Positions 24,565 to 33,149 are shown, counted from the stretch's first letter. The stretch: 64,000 nucleotides of DNA from CAZSAL01 sp964604825 (GCA_964604825.1 CAZSAL010000006.1:1-64000); one strand, 5' to 3'. Notes: a model not told the origin generated them from the letters alone. Made by a program: numbers and translations.

Positions 24565-26387
24565 GTGATTGCCGCTTAATCGTCTGCTGGTCAGCAGGAG
24601 GTCAGGACATTCCGTGGCTTGAGCCACTGGCAGAAAACCTGCCTTCCTTACTAAGGATCACCACGGGTGACTCGGATGAGGGAGCGCGCATATACGATTT
24701 CGGCTCCTGGATTGAGCGCAACCGCGATCTTCCCGCGTCACTTTTGTGCAATTATTTCATGTCCGAATCTGCTGTGCCGCAACTGCACATGCCTTCGTGC
24801 CCGCCGGATCAATGTGTGCTTCCTTTTCTTAACACCATAAGCAAAGCTTTCTCATGGATCGTGCTTACTGGGCCGGTTGATTTATCTCCCGGAATGATAG
24901 CCTGGCTGGAAAATGCCGGAACGCTGTTTTGGGATGTGTCCAGTGATACGTATCCGCGTTTCCAGACCGTTCGCGAAGAGTTAGCGAACCAACATTTCCC
25001 CTATTCGTTTTCAAAAATCATCTGGTCCGGGGAGGATATTCCTGCCGATGTTCAGGCGCTGCAGCAAATGCCGCCCACAACTGGGAAAGAGTTCCACGAG
25101 GCGATAGCTTCCTTGCAAAAGAGCCTGGAGACTGTTCCTATTATGTCTCCCACGAAAAAATCCTGCGTAGATTCAAAGAATCTCGAGGAATTCAAAGAGC
25201 GCCTTCAACCGCAGATTCTGGAACAGCTGAAAGGCACGGGAAACAGTTCCGTCCAGACGCGTGAAAAGGCTGAAGCCACGCTGACTGCCTGCCTGGCCGG
25301 AGATCCTTCGATTGCCGGGGATCGTCAGACTCGCGAAAAGATTTATCAAAAGGTTCTGGAAGACGTTCTGGGATTGGGGGAGCTTGAACCTTTACTGAAA
25401 GATCCCACCGTATCCGAAATCATGGTCAACAGCCGTGAAAAAGTCTTCGTCGAACGCCGCGGCAGGCTTGAATTCACAGACGTGCATTTTCCCAGCGATG
25501 CACAGATCCGCACGCTGATCGATCGCATTATCGCGCCCATAGGGCGGCGGGTGGATGAAAGCATGCCTTTGTGCGACGCCCGCCTTGCCGACGGATCTCG
25601 CGTGAATATCGTGATCCCTCCGCTGGCGCTCGATGGGCCTTCCATCACCATACGTAAATTCTCGGAAAACAAACTGGGATTCCCGCAGCTGATTTCATTC
25701 GGTTCGCTAAATGAGGAAATGACCGGCTATCTGGATCGGACCATTAAGGAAAAGAAAAACATCGTTGTTTCAGGCGGTACAGGAAGCGGCAAAACAACTC
25801 TGCTTAACGCTCTTGCGGGACTGATCCCCGATGATGAGCGTATCGTTACAATTGAAGACGCTGCGGAGCTTCGTCTGGGAAAGCCGCATGTCGTACGCCT
25901 GGAAAGCCGCCCGCCTAATGCGGAGGGACAGGGCGCTATTCCCATCCGGCGCCTGGTAATCAATGCCCTGCGCATGAGGCCGGATAGAATCGTTGTAGGC
26001 GAGTGCCGCGGCGGCGAGGCGCTCGACATGCTGCAGGCCATGAATACCGGCCATGATGGGTCGCTCACCACAGTCCATGCAAATTCTCCCCGCGACGCTC
26101 TGGGCCGGATCGAAACGCTCGTGCTTATGGCGGGAATAGACCTGCCGGTTCGCGTTGTCCGTGAACAAATACGCAGCGCGGTGCACGTGATTGTCCAGCA
26201 GGCGCGCCTTGGCGATGGAAGCCGCAAGATTATTTCCATCACGGAACTCACCGGAATGGAAGAAGATCGCCTGACCACTCAGGAGCTTTTCCGTTTCAGA
26301 AAAACCGGACAGGACGCTGATGAACGATACCTCGGAGTATTTGAGAGCACCGGATTACGCTCCTGGCATTTGAAGGGTAACACATGA
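24561..26387 (+). CDS. cpaF: Tad pilus ATPase CpaF/TadA with extra N-terminal domain
   Basis: 608 residues, GTG start overlapping the cpaB stop. Residues about 190-600 are a standard CpaF secretion ATPase that powers pilus assembly. They include the Walker A motif GGTGSGKTT near 404-412, the Asp box TIEDAAELRL, the Walker B region VVGECRGGEALDML and the His box TTVHANS. The first roughly 190 residues are not typical of CpaF. They include a Rossmann-like pattern (RLIVCWSAGG, FSWIVLTGPVDLSPGM) that recalls the receiver/MinD-like CpaE/TadZ proteins, although without a P-loop. No separate cpaE gene is present, so this may be a CpaE-CpaF fusion with a degenerate CpaE half. Confidence 0.93.
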   Translation: MSDCRLIVCWSAGGQDIPWLEPLAENLPSLLRITTGDSDEGARIYDFGSWIERNRDLPASLLCNYFMSESAVPQLHMPSCPPDQCVLPFLNTISKAFSWIVLTGPVDLSPGMIAWLENAGTLFWDVSSDTYPRFQTVREELANQHFPYSFSKIIWSGEDIPADVQALQQMPPTTGKEFHEAIASLQKSLETVPIMSPTKKSCVDSKNLEEFKERLQPQILEQLKGTGNSSVQTREKAEATLTACLAGDPSIAGDRQTREKIYQKVLEDVLGLGELEPLLKDPTVSEIMVNSREKVFVERRGRLEFTDVHFPSDAQIRTLIDRIIAPIGRRVDESMPLCDARLADGSRVNIVIPPLALDGPSITIRKFSENKLGFPQLISFGSLNEEMTGYLDRTIKEKKNIVVSGGTGSGKTTLLNALAGLIPDDERIVTIEDAAELRLGKPHVVRLESRPPNAEGQGAIPIRRLVINALRMRPDRIVVGECRGGEALDMLQAMNTGHDGSLTTVHANSPRDALGRIETLVLMAGIDLPVRVVREQIRSAVHVIVQQARLGDGSRKIISITELTGMEEDRLTTQELFRFRKTGQDADERYLGVFESTGLRSWHLKGNT

Positions 26388-27013
26388 TCATTTTCCTGCT
26401 GGTGGCTACCGCTTTTTCAATTGCCGCACCCAGGTTGATTCGCAAACACCGGGCAAAAAAACATCGGATGCTTCTGGCCAGACAGTTTCGGGCTTCCCTG
26501 CAGAACATGGTCCATGCGCTGCGGGTTGGGGTGGGATTCCAGCAGTCTCTGGAACGCGCTGCCGAGGAATCCGATCCGCCGATAACGGCGGAATGGCGGC
26601 AGTTGGTTCAGGGCCTGCGCATCGGTCAGTCTCTTCCGGAAGCTCTGGCTTTTTTCCAAAATCGCATGTGTATCGCCGAAGCCCGGTCGTTTGCTACTGC
26701 CGTAAAAGTAACGCGAGAAACCGGGGGATCTCTTTCCGAAGTACTGGAAACGCTTTCCACCACCCTGCAGGAGCGGGAAATGCTGCGCGAAAAACTTTCG
26801 GCCCTGACGGCACAGGGGAGGGGATCCGGATACCTGTTGAGCGTGCTGCCTTTTCTGGTACTTGCCGGCCTTATATTAATCGCTCCGGAAATGGCCCTGC
26901 CGCTTTTCCGGACAGCGATGGGACAGGCTCTGCTGGCCGGCGTGATTGTCTTCGTATCTATCGGGCTGCTGGTTATCCAGCGGATTGTCAGCATAGGAGA
27001 ACCCGATGAATAA
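26384..27013 (+). CDS. tadB: Tad inner-membrane platform protein TadB
   Basis: 209 residues, starting at an ATGA overlap with cpaF. It contains one type II secretion F (GspF-like) domain with ARQFRASLQNMVHALRVG at the start, GLRIGQSLPEAL in the middle, and two C-terminal helices. TadB proteins usually have about 300 residues with extra N-terminal helices; here one N-terminal helix precedes the cytoplasmic domain. It should pair with TadC to form the membrane platform driven by CpaF. Confidence 0.9.
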   Translation: MIIFLLVATAFSIAAPRLIRKHRAKKHRMLLARQFRASLQNMVHALRVGVGFQQSLERAAEESDPPITAEWRQLVQGLRIGQSLPEALAFFQNRMCIAEARSFATAVKVTRETGGSLSEVLETLSTTLQEREMLREKLSALTAQGRGSGYLLSVLPFLVLAGLILIAPEMALPLFRTAMGQALLAGVIVFVSIGLLVIQRIVSIGEPDE

Positions 27014-27509
27014 CCCGATAGAGCAGCTCAATCAATGGCGCGCCAAACAAAAACAGAAGAAGCGCATTGATGCGGCGCTTCCCGCGGCGCTGGACCTGAT
27101 GGCTCTCGTTATGCAGGCCGGTTTGGATTTCCAGGTTGCTCTTCAAAAATACGTCCAGGAAGGACCGGCTGGACCGCTTAAAGAGGAATGGACCGCCCTT
27201 CAACAGGAGCTGGCATTGGGCGCCTCGCGTAAAGACGCGCTGAAGCATCTGGCACAACACACCTGTTCCGACGCTCTGCGAGAAACCGCCCGCGCCCTGA
27301 CACAGGGACTGGAGCTTGGATCAAGCCTGGCGCCTCTTTTGAAAATGCAGGCTCGCAGTCTCAGGCAGAAAATGGCCTTTGCGGCTGAAAAAAAGGCGGC
27401 TCAAGCTCCGCTGAAGCTTCTTTTCCCGCTTTTTGTATTCATCTTCCCAACCATCCTGGCCGTTCTGATCGGACCTATTATTATGTCTATAGCGGCCGGA
27501 GGGAGTTGA
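27006..27509 (+). CDS. tadC: Tad inner-membrane platform protein TadC
   Basis: 167 residues, overlapping tadB by 8 bases. A single GspF-type domain: ALPAALDLMALVMQAGLDFQVAL, then RETARALTQGLELGSSLAPLL and a C-terminal hydrophobic pair (PLFVFIFPTILAVLIGPII). It lacks the N-terminal helices of longer TadC proteins, in keeping with the reduced size of most genes in this operon. Confidence 0.9.
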   Translation: MNNPIEQLNQWRAKQKQKKRIDAALPAALDLMALVMQAGLDFQVALQKYVQEGPAGPLKEEWTALQQELALGASRKDALKHLAQHTCSDALRETARALTQGLELGSSLAPLLKMQARSLRQKMAFAAEKKAAQAPLKLLFPLFVFIFPTILAVLIGPIIMSIAAGGS

Positions 27510-27510
27510 A

Positions 27511-28401
27511 TTGAAAATCATTGAGATAAAGATATGGGTTGCCGCCTTTTTCTGTCTTCTATTGTTGCATGGCTGGTATTTTTGCCACAGCATCAACGAA
27601 CAGGAATCCCTTATGCGCCGCAGGATAGTCAAAACCGCTGGTGAGCTGATTGAAAAAGCTCATGAGTCGCAGGATGATCTGGAAGCGCAGAAAATTGTTC
27701 ATGCTTTTGGTCTGGGCAGCGCAATTCATTACGCGGCGGTTGTTGATAACGCGGGGAAAGCCCTTGCCCATTCTGATCCTGCCTATATAGGTCAACGATG
27801 GATTCCGGCATCGTCAGGCGCTGGTTTTCTGTGGCGCCTGAGACTTCAAAACAATACGCATTCCTGGGGAACCCTGGTGATCGAGGGATCGCGAAGCCTG
27901 AGAAACGCGGAATTGCTGATGGAAGGGGTTTTGATATCCATATTAATCATGCTGACAACAACAGGAATCTGGCGACGTGAACGATTCTGGGAATTAATCC
28001 AGAAGAATCAACAGCATGAAATTACAAATCGTGTACTTGAATGGGAACAGGAAAAAGCCCGGCAGAACAAACAAATTCACAGCACTCTGGACCAGATGGC
28101 GGAATTACATCAACAAATCGATCACCTGTTGAACGTAATGGATAAACCAATGATCCTCCTGGATTCGCGCCAGCGATTAACAGCCGCGAACCATACCGCC
28201 ACAGACATGTTCCAGCTGGAGGGAAGTATTGGCCGCTCCTGGCAGGATGTTGCCCGCATGGAATCTTTTGGCCCGCTGCTTAAAACCTCCATCGACAAAC
28301 CCGGGCTAATGGTTTCCGTAGACGACCTGCCTGTCTCCATGGAAACCTGGCTGTCCCCCGAAAATAAATTGATCGGAACCTTAATTTTTGGCGAGAAATA
28401 A
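27511..28401 (+). CDS. membrane PAS sensor without catalytic output
   Basis: 296 residues, TTG start preceded by GGAGGGAG. Two transmembrane helices (about 6-24 and 130-150) flank a periplasmic sensor-like domain (AVVDNAGKALAHSDPAYIG, typical of dCache/sCache folds). A coiled coil (about 155-205) and a cytoplasmic PAS-like domain (MDKPMILLDSRQRLTAANH) follow. It stops after the PAS domain: no kinase, cyclase or receiver domain follows, so it may relay a signal by protein contact. It is the last gene of the Tad operon, 1 base after tadC, which points to a role in controlling the pilus. Confidence 0.75.
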   Translation: MKIIEIKIWVAAFFCLLLLHGWYFCHSINEQESLMRRRIVKTAGELIEKAHESQDDLEAQKIVHAFGLGSAIHYAAVVDNAGKALAHSDPAYIGQRWIPASSGAGFLWRLRLQNNTHSWGTLVIEGSRSLRNAELLMEGVLISILIMLTTTGIWRRERFWELIQKNQQHEITNRVLEWEQEKARQNKQIHSTLDQMAELHQQIDHLLNVMDKPMILLDSRQRLTAANHTATDMFQLEGSIGRSWQDVARMESFGPLLKTSIDKPGLMVSVDDLPVSMETWLSPENKLIGTLIFGEK

Positions 28402-28702
28402 TTCACATGCCCGTCAGAAATTTCCTACAATACATTCAGACTTCTTCCGATACTCTTTCCAATCAATGTGTTGCAAAATGTTTCACATCAGGAATGTCGC
28501 TGTCGGGGTCTCGTGGCACAGAATGCCGTTTTAGTTCCTCTGCGGAGCGCTAACCTTTCTGTCCCAGACGTATTTTCTAAAACTTTATAAACCCTGAGTG
28601 GGAACCAGCTTTTCGGCCGGTGCCTCAGCTACAGGTTCTATCGGCGTCGATATGGCGCGGGTAGCTATTTAATTTGCGAAGAGGAGATGTTTTTGTAATC
28701 AA
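28402..28702 (+). other. 301-base intergenic region with a candidate structured leader
   Basis: No gene was recognised in the first part. From 28585 a TTATAA box is followed by possible stems CTGAG (28594-28598) with CTCAG (28624-28628), enclosing GGAACCAGC/GCCGGTGCC, then AGCTAC (28627-28632) with GTAGCT (28661-28666). These precede the small reading frame at 28703. The arrangement could be an RNA leader or a small RNA; no known riboswitch or 6S/SRP/RNase P signature was matched. Confidence 0.3.
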
Positions 28703-28840
28703 ATGATTTGTTATTTCTGCGACGTAGACAAAGAAGATCCGGCCCACGATGATTACCACGAGGCTTTGCTGAAATCGTTGTCTGAACCGGCAAAACCCAG
28801 TAACCAGAAAGAAGAACCTGTATTTACGGTGAGATCGTAA
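28703..28840 (+). CDS. 45-residue CxxC peptide
   Basis: A short frame encodes MICYFCDVDKEDPAHDDYH and 26 further residues ending FTVRS. CYFC near the start is a CxxC pair that could bind metal or be redox-active. The rest is acidic and hydrophilic. GAGGAG at about 28681-28686 is a plausible ribosome site, although about 16 bases from the ATG. It ends 1 base before the convergent gene at 28842. No family was recognised. Confidence 0.4.
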   Translation: MICYFCDVDKEDPAHDDYHEALLKSLSEPAKPSNQKEEPVFTVRS

Positions 28841-28841
28841 C

Positions 28842-29774
28842 CTACCAGCTGTTCGATTTATCCAGCAGGTAGACTGTGACTTTGCGGTGGTTGTACTTCA
28901 CTTCCTCGTACTTATCCTTCACCGCCAGATCCACGCGCAGGCCTTTGATCGCGCTTCCGGTGTCATCCGCGTAGGCATAGCCGTATCCGGGAATGTAGAG
29001 GCGGGTTTTGAGCGGGATCACACGCGGATCAACCGCCACCAGGCCGCGCTGCAGCTTGTGCCCTCCGAAAGTAGTGTCTGAAGGAACCATTGGGTCGCCG
29101 ACATAGTATGCGGTAGCGAGCATCGTGTACGTCCGCGCTTTAGCCAGGTCGTAGGTCTTTATCGGCTGTCCTTTGGCGTTAAAAAGCGTAAGCGTGTACA
29201 TCGGGTGCTTCTTGATTTTTACCCGGACAACTTTCTGCGAGACTTCCGCGCCGTCGTAAAGGCGGTGATCGATGGTTTCAACCCGATCCGCGGAGCTGCC
29301 CCGTTCCACAAGCACCCGGCGCAGGTTCTGGCGCGTGCGCAGGGCGGAGGCTATCCGAAGCGGCACATGCTTTACGACATCCTCGCTGCGGTGCGTGACC
29401 CTTGTCACTTTGATCGCCATGCCGCGCTGAAGCGGCGTCACCTGGGGGGGCGCAACTATATCTTCCTTATATAAGGGGATCTGCTCCTTCCGCAGCATGT
29501 CCCCAACGGTCTTCAGGTCCCGCACTACCACCCGGCGCGACTTCCCTCCCATGATCAGGAAAATTGTGGGGTTTCTTAGCCAGTATATGCCCCCTCCGGC
29601 CACGACAAAAAGAAGCGCCAGCGCAAGCATCGCAACAGGATGGTGGCGCAGCTTCCGGTTGATACCCTCTCCCCTGGCGGGAGAGGGTGGGGGTGAGGGG
29701 GGGATAAAACTATTCAAGCCCCTCACCCGACCTTTCAGGTCGGCCTCTCCCCAGAAGGGAGAGGCAGTACTCAC
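28842..29774 (-). CDS. DUF348/G5-like and 3D-domain cell-wall protein (YabE-like)
   Basis: 310 residues. A transmembrane anchor (about 49-67) is followed by DUF348-like repeats (VVVRDLKTVGDMLRKEQIPL) and a G5-like region. The C-terminal 3D domain (about 215-300) has MLATAYYVGD, GLVAVDPRVIPL and YADDTGSAIKG with the three-Asp signature also found in MltA and YabE. Proteins of this type cleave or bind peptidoglycan. The GTG at 29774 overlaps the tatD stop by 4 bases, which favours this start. However, residues about 3-38 are encoded by a palindromic repeat element (29663-29764), and an ATG at 29630 just before the membrane helix is an alternative start. Confidence 0.88.
   Translation of the reverse strand: MSTASPFWGEADLKGRVRGLNSFIPPSPPPSPARGEGINRKLRHHPVAMLALALLFVVAGGGIYWLRNPTIFLIMGGKSRRVVVRDLKTVGDMLRKEQIPLYKEDIVAPPQVTPLQRGMAIKVTRVTHRSEDVVKHVPLRIASALRTRQNLRRVLVERGSSADRVETIDHRLYDGAEVSQKVVRVKIKKHPMYTLTLFNAKGQPIKTYDLAKARTYTMLATAYYVGDPMVPSDTTFGGHKLQRGLVAVDPRVIPLKTRLYIPGYGYAYADDTGSAIKGLRVDLAVKDKYEEVKYNHRKVTVYLLDKSNSW
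29663..29764. repeat. in-frame palindromic element (hairpin-arm-loop-arm-hairpin), copy 1
   Basis: The element has ACCCTCTCCC...GGGAGAGGGT, then GGGGGTGAGGGG, a loop, CCCCTCACCC and a final GGCCTCTCCCC...GGGAGAGG hairpin. It lies inside the 5' end of the 3D-domain gene with the frame open through it (encoding PPSPPPSPARGEG). The wording matches the widespread intergenic bacterial repeat rich in CCCTCACCC and CTCTCCC. A second element of the same layout is at 32896-32985. Confidence 0.75.
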
Positions 29775-30580
29775 TTAATGCGGAAAAGGACTCGTGCATT
29801 GCGCGTGGTCCTTTCGGCGATTTCGTCCGTGGTTTTGCGCTTAATCTTTGCCACTGCCGCGGCTATTGCGGGAATCTGCGCCGGGTCGTTGCGCTGGCCG
29901 CGGATAGCCTGGGGCGGCAGGTAGGGGCAGTCCGTTTCCAGAACCATGCGCTCCACCGGGAAGCGCAGGACGTTTTCCTGCAGCAGCTTGGCATTCGGAT
30001 ATGTCACCGGGCCGTCTATGCCCATGAGGAACCCGTGCATCATATAGACTTGAGCGTCCGAAAAGACTCCGGAAAAGCAGTGGATAACGCCGTTCGGCCT
30101 GGGCAATTCGAATTTCGGCGCTGTTTCGGGATAATATTCGAGAAGCACTTTTTGCAGGTCCGCATGCGCGTCGCGGCAATGTATAACGACGGGTTTGTCC
30201 AGTTCCCGCGCAAGGTCAAGCTGCCTGCGGAAAAGGCACTCCTGTTCCTCCCTGGTGTTGCGCATGCGAAAGTAATCCAGCCCGAATTCGCCGATAGCCA
30301 CAACTTTGGGATTTTTCAGAAGTTCCCTCAACCGTTTTTCCAGAGAAGGCCATTGATCCGGACCGGAATCGTGCGCATGATGAGGGTGAATGCCGAGGCT
30401 GGCGTAAATGAAGGAATATTTTTCGGTTAAGTCGACGGCAGCATCCCAGTTTTCCGGAGATTCCGCAATTTCCACCATGTATCTGACCCGCGCGACGTAT
30501 GCCCGGGCGATTACCTCGCTCCGGTCTGAATCAAACTGGCCGTCCGTCAGATGCATGTGGGTTTCGAAGAAGTCTGTCAT
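29771..30580 (-). CDS. tatD: TatD-family metal-dependent deoxyribonuclease
   Basis: 269 residues, full length. The metal ligands of the TatD amidohydrolase fold are all visible: ETHMHL near the N terminus, GEFGLDYF (Glu), VIHCRDA (His), IHCFSG (His) and ETDCPYLPP (Asp) near residue 210. Members are 3'-5' exonucleases and D-aminoacyl hydrolase-like enzymes. The gene overlaps metG upstream and the 3D-domain gene downstream by 4 bases each, so the three are translated together, as in Bacillus metS-yabD-yabE. Confidence 0.97.
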   Translation of the reverse strand: MTDFFETHMHLTDGQFDSDRSEVIARAYVARVRYMVEIAESPENWDAAVDLTEKYSFIYASLGIHPHHAHDSGPDQWPSLEKRLRELLKNPKVVAIGEFGLDYFRMRNTREEQECLFRRQLDLARELDKPVVIHCRDAHADLQKVLLEYYPETAPKFELPRPNGVIHCFSGVFSDAQVYMMHGFLMGIDGPVTYPNAKLLQENVLRFPVERMVLETDCPYLPPQAIRGQRNDPAQIPAIAAAVAKIKRKTTDEIAERTTRNARVLFRIK

Positions 30581-32106
30581 TCTTTTCTAGGAAAAAGCGG
30601 GGCGGCTTTGCGGATCTTCTGGCCCGCGGGAATGGATACCGCGGCCAGGTCCGAAATATCATCTCCATGATGCCTGAGATCGTCATCATGGCCCAGCTGA
30701 GTCCATATGGACTGCGCAGTCTGCGGCATTACGGGTGCCAGATGAAGAGCTATAACCTTCATAGCCAGAAGGGCCTGGCGCAGGACTTCATGACACTCCG
30801 GCAGGGATGTTTTTGCCAGTTTCCAGGGCGCCTTGGCTTCAATAAAACCATTCGTACGGTCCACTGCGCGCAAAAGAGTAGCCAGTGCAAGATGGAATTC
30901 CAGGCGGTCCAACTGGCCGCCGTAGGGCTTCAAATCGTCGACTACTGCGCTTAAAAGTTCGCCGGAAGCTCCGGGAAGCGCGGCAGGAACCGCCGCCCCG
31001 CAGTATTTTTCCACCATGGTAAGGGCGCGAGAAACAAGATTGCCCAGATCATTTGCGAGCGCGGCATTGTAAGCCGTTTTCATCAGGCCGACTGTGAAAT
31101 CACCGTCGGCGCCGAAGGGGAAAGCCGAAAGGAGCAAAAAGCGCGTACCGTCAATGCCGAAATCCTTTATCAGTTCCGGATGGCGCACCACATTGCCAAG
31201 GCTTTTGGACATTTTCTGCCCGTTAACGGTGAAAAATCCGTGGGCAAAGACTTTTTTCGGCATTTTCATGCCCGCAGCCATCAACATGGCCGGCCAGACT
31301 ACGGCATGGAACCAGAGAATGTCTTTGGCCATGAGATGCAGGTCGGCAGGCCACCATTCCTCGAACCGCCCCGAATCATCCGGGAAGCCGGCGCCCGTTA
31401 TATAGTTGGTCAGGGCGTCGACCCAGACGTAGGTCGTCTGCGACCGGTCCCAGGGCAATGGAATGCCCCAGGCCAGCGTAGCCCGCGACATGCTGATGTC
31501 GTTGATATTCTGCTTCAGCTTGCCTATGATCTCGTTCCGGCGTTCAAGGGGGAAGATTTCGAAATGGCTGGGGTGTTCCGGATCGGTAATAGCCTTGAGC
31601 AGGTCGTCCCGCAGATGTGACAGGCGGAAAAAGTAATTGTCCTCGCTCTGCACCTCCGGAGTGATCCGGTGGTCCGGACACAGTCCGTCCATAAGCTCCT
31701 CGTCCGTATAGAAGCGTTCACACTGCACACAGTATTTGCCCTGATATCGCGCCTTAAAAATAAGCCCCTTTTCCCAGAGCAGTTTCAGAAAGGCCTGCAC
31801 CGCTCTCGCATGCTCCGGTGCGGTTGTCCTGATGAACGAATCGTTGGTGATGTCTAGGGCCTTCCAGGCATCCTTAAACTGCGCGGATATCTCATCGCAG
31901 TACTGCTGCGGCTCTTTATTGTGCGCAGCCGCGGCCTGAGCGATTTTGGTCCCGTGCTCGTCAGTGCCCGTAAGAAAAAATACCTCGTCCCCGATCAGGC
32001 GGTGCCAGCGCGCCAGCACGTCCGCAGCCAGTGTTGTATAGGCATGGCCGATATGCGGGATATCGTTCACGTAATAAATGGGAGTGGTTACAAAAAATTT
32101 GGTCAT
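30577..32106 (-). CDS. metG: methionyl-tRNA synthetase
   Basis: 509 residues. A class I synthetase charging tRNA-Met. HIGH motif at residues 18-21, a knuckle with CVQCERFYTDEELMDG and a single Cys-Pro-Asp-His afterwards (a Zn site of the short type), and KMSKS near residue 303 (GQKMSKSLGN). It ends after the anticodon-binding helical domain, with no C-terminal tRNA-binding (EMAP-like) extension, consistent with a length near 510. It overlaps holB (upstream) and tatD (downstream) by 4 bases. Confidence 0.98.
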   Translation of the reverse strand: MTKFFVTTPIYYVNDIPHIGHAYTTLAADVLARWHRLIGDEVFFLTGTDEHGTKIAQAAAAHNKEPQQYCDEISAQFKDAWKALDITNDSFIRTTAPEHARAVQAFLKLLWEKGLIFKARYQGKYCVQCERFYTDEELMDGLCPDHRITPEVQSEDNYFFRLSHLRDDLLKAITDPEHPSHFEIFPLERRNEIIGKLKQNINDISMSRATLAWGIPLPWDRSQTTYVWVDALTNYITGAGFPDDSGRFEEWWPADLHLMAKDILWFHAVVWPAMLMAAGMKMPKKVFAHGFFTVNGQKMSKSLGNVVRHPELIKDFGIDGTRFLLLSAFPFGADGDFTVGLMKTAYNAALANDLGNLVSRALTMVEKYCGAAVPAALPGASGELLSAVVDDLKPYGGQLDRLEFHLALATLLRAVDRTNGFIEAKAPWKLAKTSLPECHEVLRQALLAMKVIALHLAPVMPQTAQSIWTQLGHDDDLRHHGDDISDLAAVSIPAGQKIRKAAPLFPRKE

Positions 32107-33149
32107 ATTGGTAACTGCCTTTGCCGCTGCCGGGAAAGCTCAAGCAGCATGTGATCCAGAACAAGCCTGGGGGAAACGTTGGCGCGCAGTTGCCTGAGCG
32201 CGCGCTGCAGGACGTTGATCGCCGCCGGGCCCTGCGCAGCGCCGGCGCGTAACTCGCGCAGCGCCGGTATCAGAAGATGCTGGATTTTTTCCTCAGCTTC
32301 TGTGCGCGACGGGCGGGCGCGCGTTTCCAGCCGCGTGATTTCCGATGGACGCATCCGGCCCAGCTGCTCCCAGGCGCGCTCAGCCTCGCTGACGGACTCA
32401 ATCTGTTCCTCGCGGTTCAAATGAAGCGCCCGCCCGGGAGATCCCAGCGCCAGCTCTATCAGACGCGCGCGCGTCTCGGAGGGAACATCGCAACCCGTCA
32501 GGCAGCGGTCCATTTCCGCATGCGTCAGGGGACGGAAGCGCAGCGGCTGGCAGCGCGAGACAATCGTAGGGAAAAGCCGGTCACGGCTGGGCGTAATCAG
32601 GAAAATGGCGGTCCGTTCGGGGGGCTCTTCCAGTATCTTTAACAGCACATTGGCCGCGTCCGCGGTCATCCGGTGCGCGTCATCAAGGATCCAGACCTTC
32701 CAGCGACCTTCGACGGAACTCTGCAGCAGCCGCCGGCGCTGGCTCATGACCGTTTCGATGCGGATATTCTGCTGTTTCTCAACAGGTTCTCCCCGTTCCA
32801 CCGCCTGCATGGAGAGATTCGTTATCTGAACATCCGCATGCTGCCCGGATGCGATCTTGCGGCAACTCGCACAAACATCACAGGAATCGATTAATTTCCC
32901 CTCCCCCCCGGCGGGGGAGGATTTAGGTGGGGGGGATTTTTTAGTTGACCCCCCATCCCCACCTTCCCCCTCAAGGGGGGAAGGTTTTCTGTGAGCGCAG
33001 TTAAGAGCCTTGGCCAGTTCTATCGCCGTAGTCTTTTTGCCTATCCCTTCCGGTCCGATGAAGAGAAGCGGCTGCGTAGTGTCCTGCTCCAGCCAGCGCT
33101 GGCAGAGCTTCACAGCCAAAGGCTGTCCGATGATGGATTTGAAACTCAC
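32103..33149 (-). CDS. holB: DNA polymerase III delta prime subunit with in-frame repeat insertion
   Basis: 348 residues. Clamp-loader subunit: Walker A-like GPEGIGKKTTA at about residues 34-44, a zinc module with Cys in ALNCAH and CDVCASC, and the SRC motif IVSRCQPLRF. Normal delta prime proteins have 6-10 residues between the first and second zinc cysteine. Here about 37 residues, PSPLEGEGGDGG...SPAGGEG, are inserted, encoded by the palindromic element at 32896-32985. The frame remains open, so the protein should still be made, with a longer zinc loop. It sits between tmk and metG with 4-base overlaps. Confidence 0.95.
   Translation of the reverse strand: MSFKSIIGQPLAVKLCQRWLEQDTTQPLLFIGPEGIGKKTTAIELAKALNCAHRKPSPLEGEGGDGGSTKKSPPPKSSPAGGEGKLIDSCDVCASCRKIASGQHADVQITNLSMQAVERGEPVEKQQNIRIETVMSQRRRLLQSSVEGRWKVWILDDAHRMTADAANVLLKILEEPPERTAIFLITPSRDRLFPTIVSRCQPLRFRPLTHAEMDRCLTGCDVPSETRARLIELALGSPGRALHLNREEQIESVSEAERAWEQLGRMRPSEITRLETRARPSRTEAEEKIQHLLIPALRELRAGAAQGPAAINVLQRALRQLRANVSPRLVLDHMLLELSRQRQRQLPI
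32896..32985. repeat. in-frame palindromic element, copy 2, inside holB
   Basis: It contains TCCCCTCCCCC...GGGGGAGGA, a GGTGGGGGG arm, a loop, CCCCCCATCCCCACC and CCTTCCCCC...GGGGGGAAGG. The order is hairpin, arm, loop, complementary arm, hairpin, exactly as in the element at 29663-29764. Its length is a multiple of three, as needed to keep holB open. Confidence 0.75.

Noticed and set aside
28585..28690. 6S RNA, SRP RNA or RNase P RNA in the 28.6-kb gap
   Set aside because: None of the diagnostic core words (for example the SRP tetraloop region or GAGGAAAGTCC) is present.
29663..32985. CRISPR or tandem array from the CCCTCACCC repeats
   Set aside because: Only two separate elements, not regularly spaced units with spacers.
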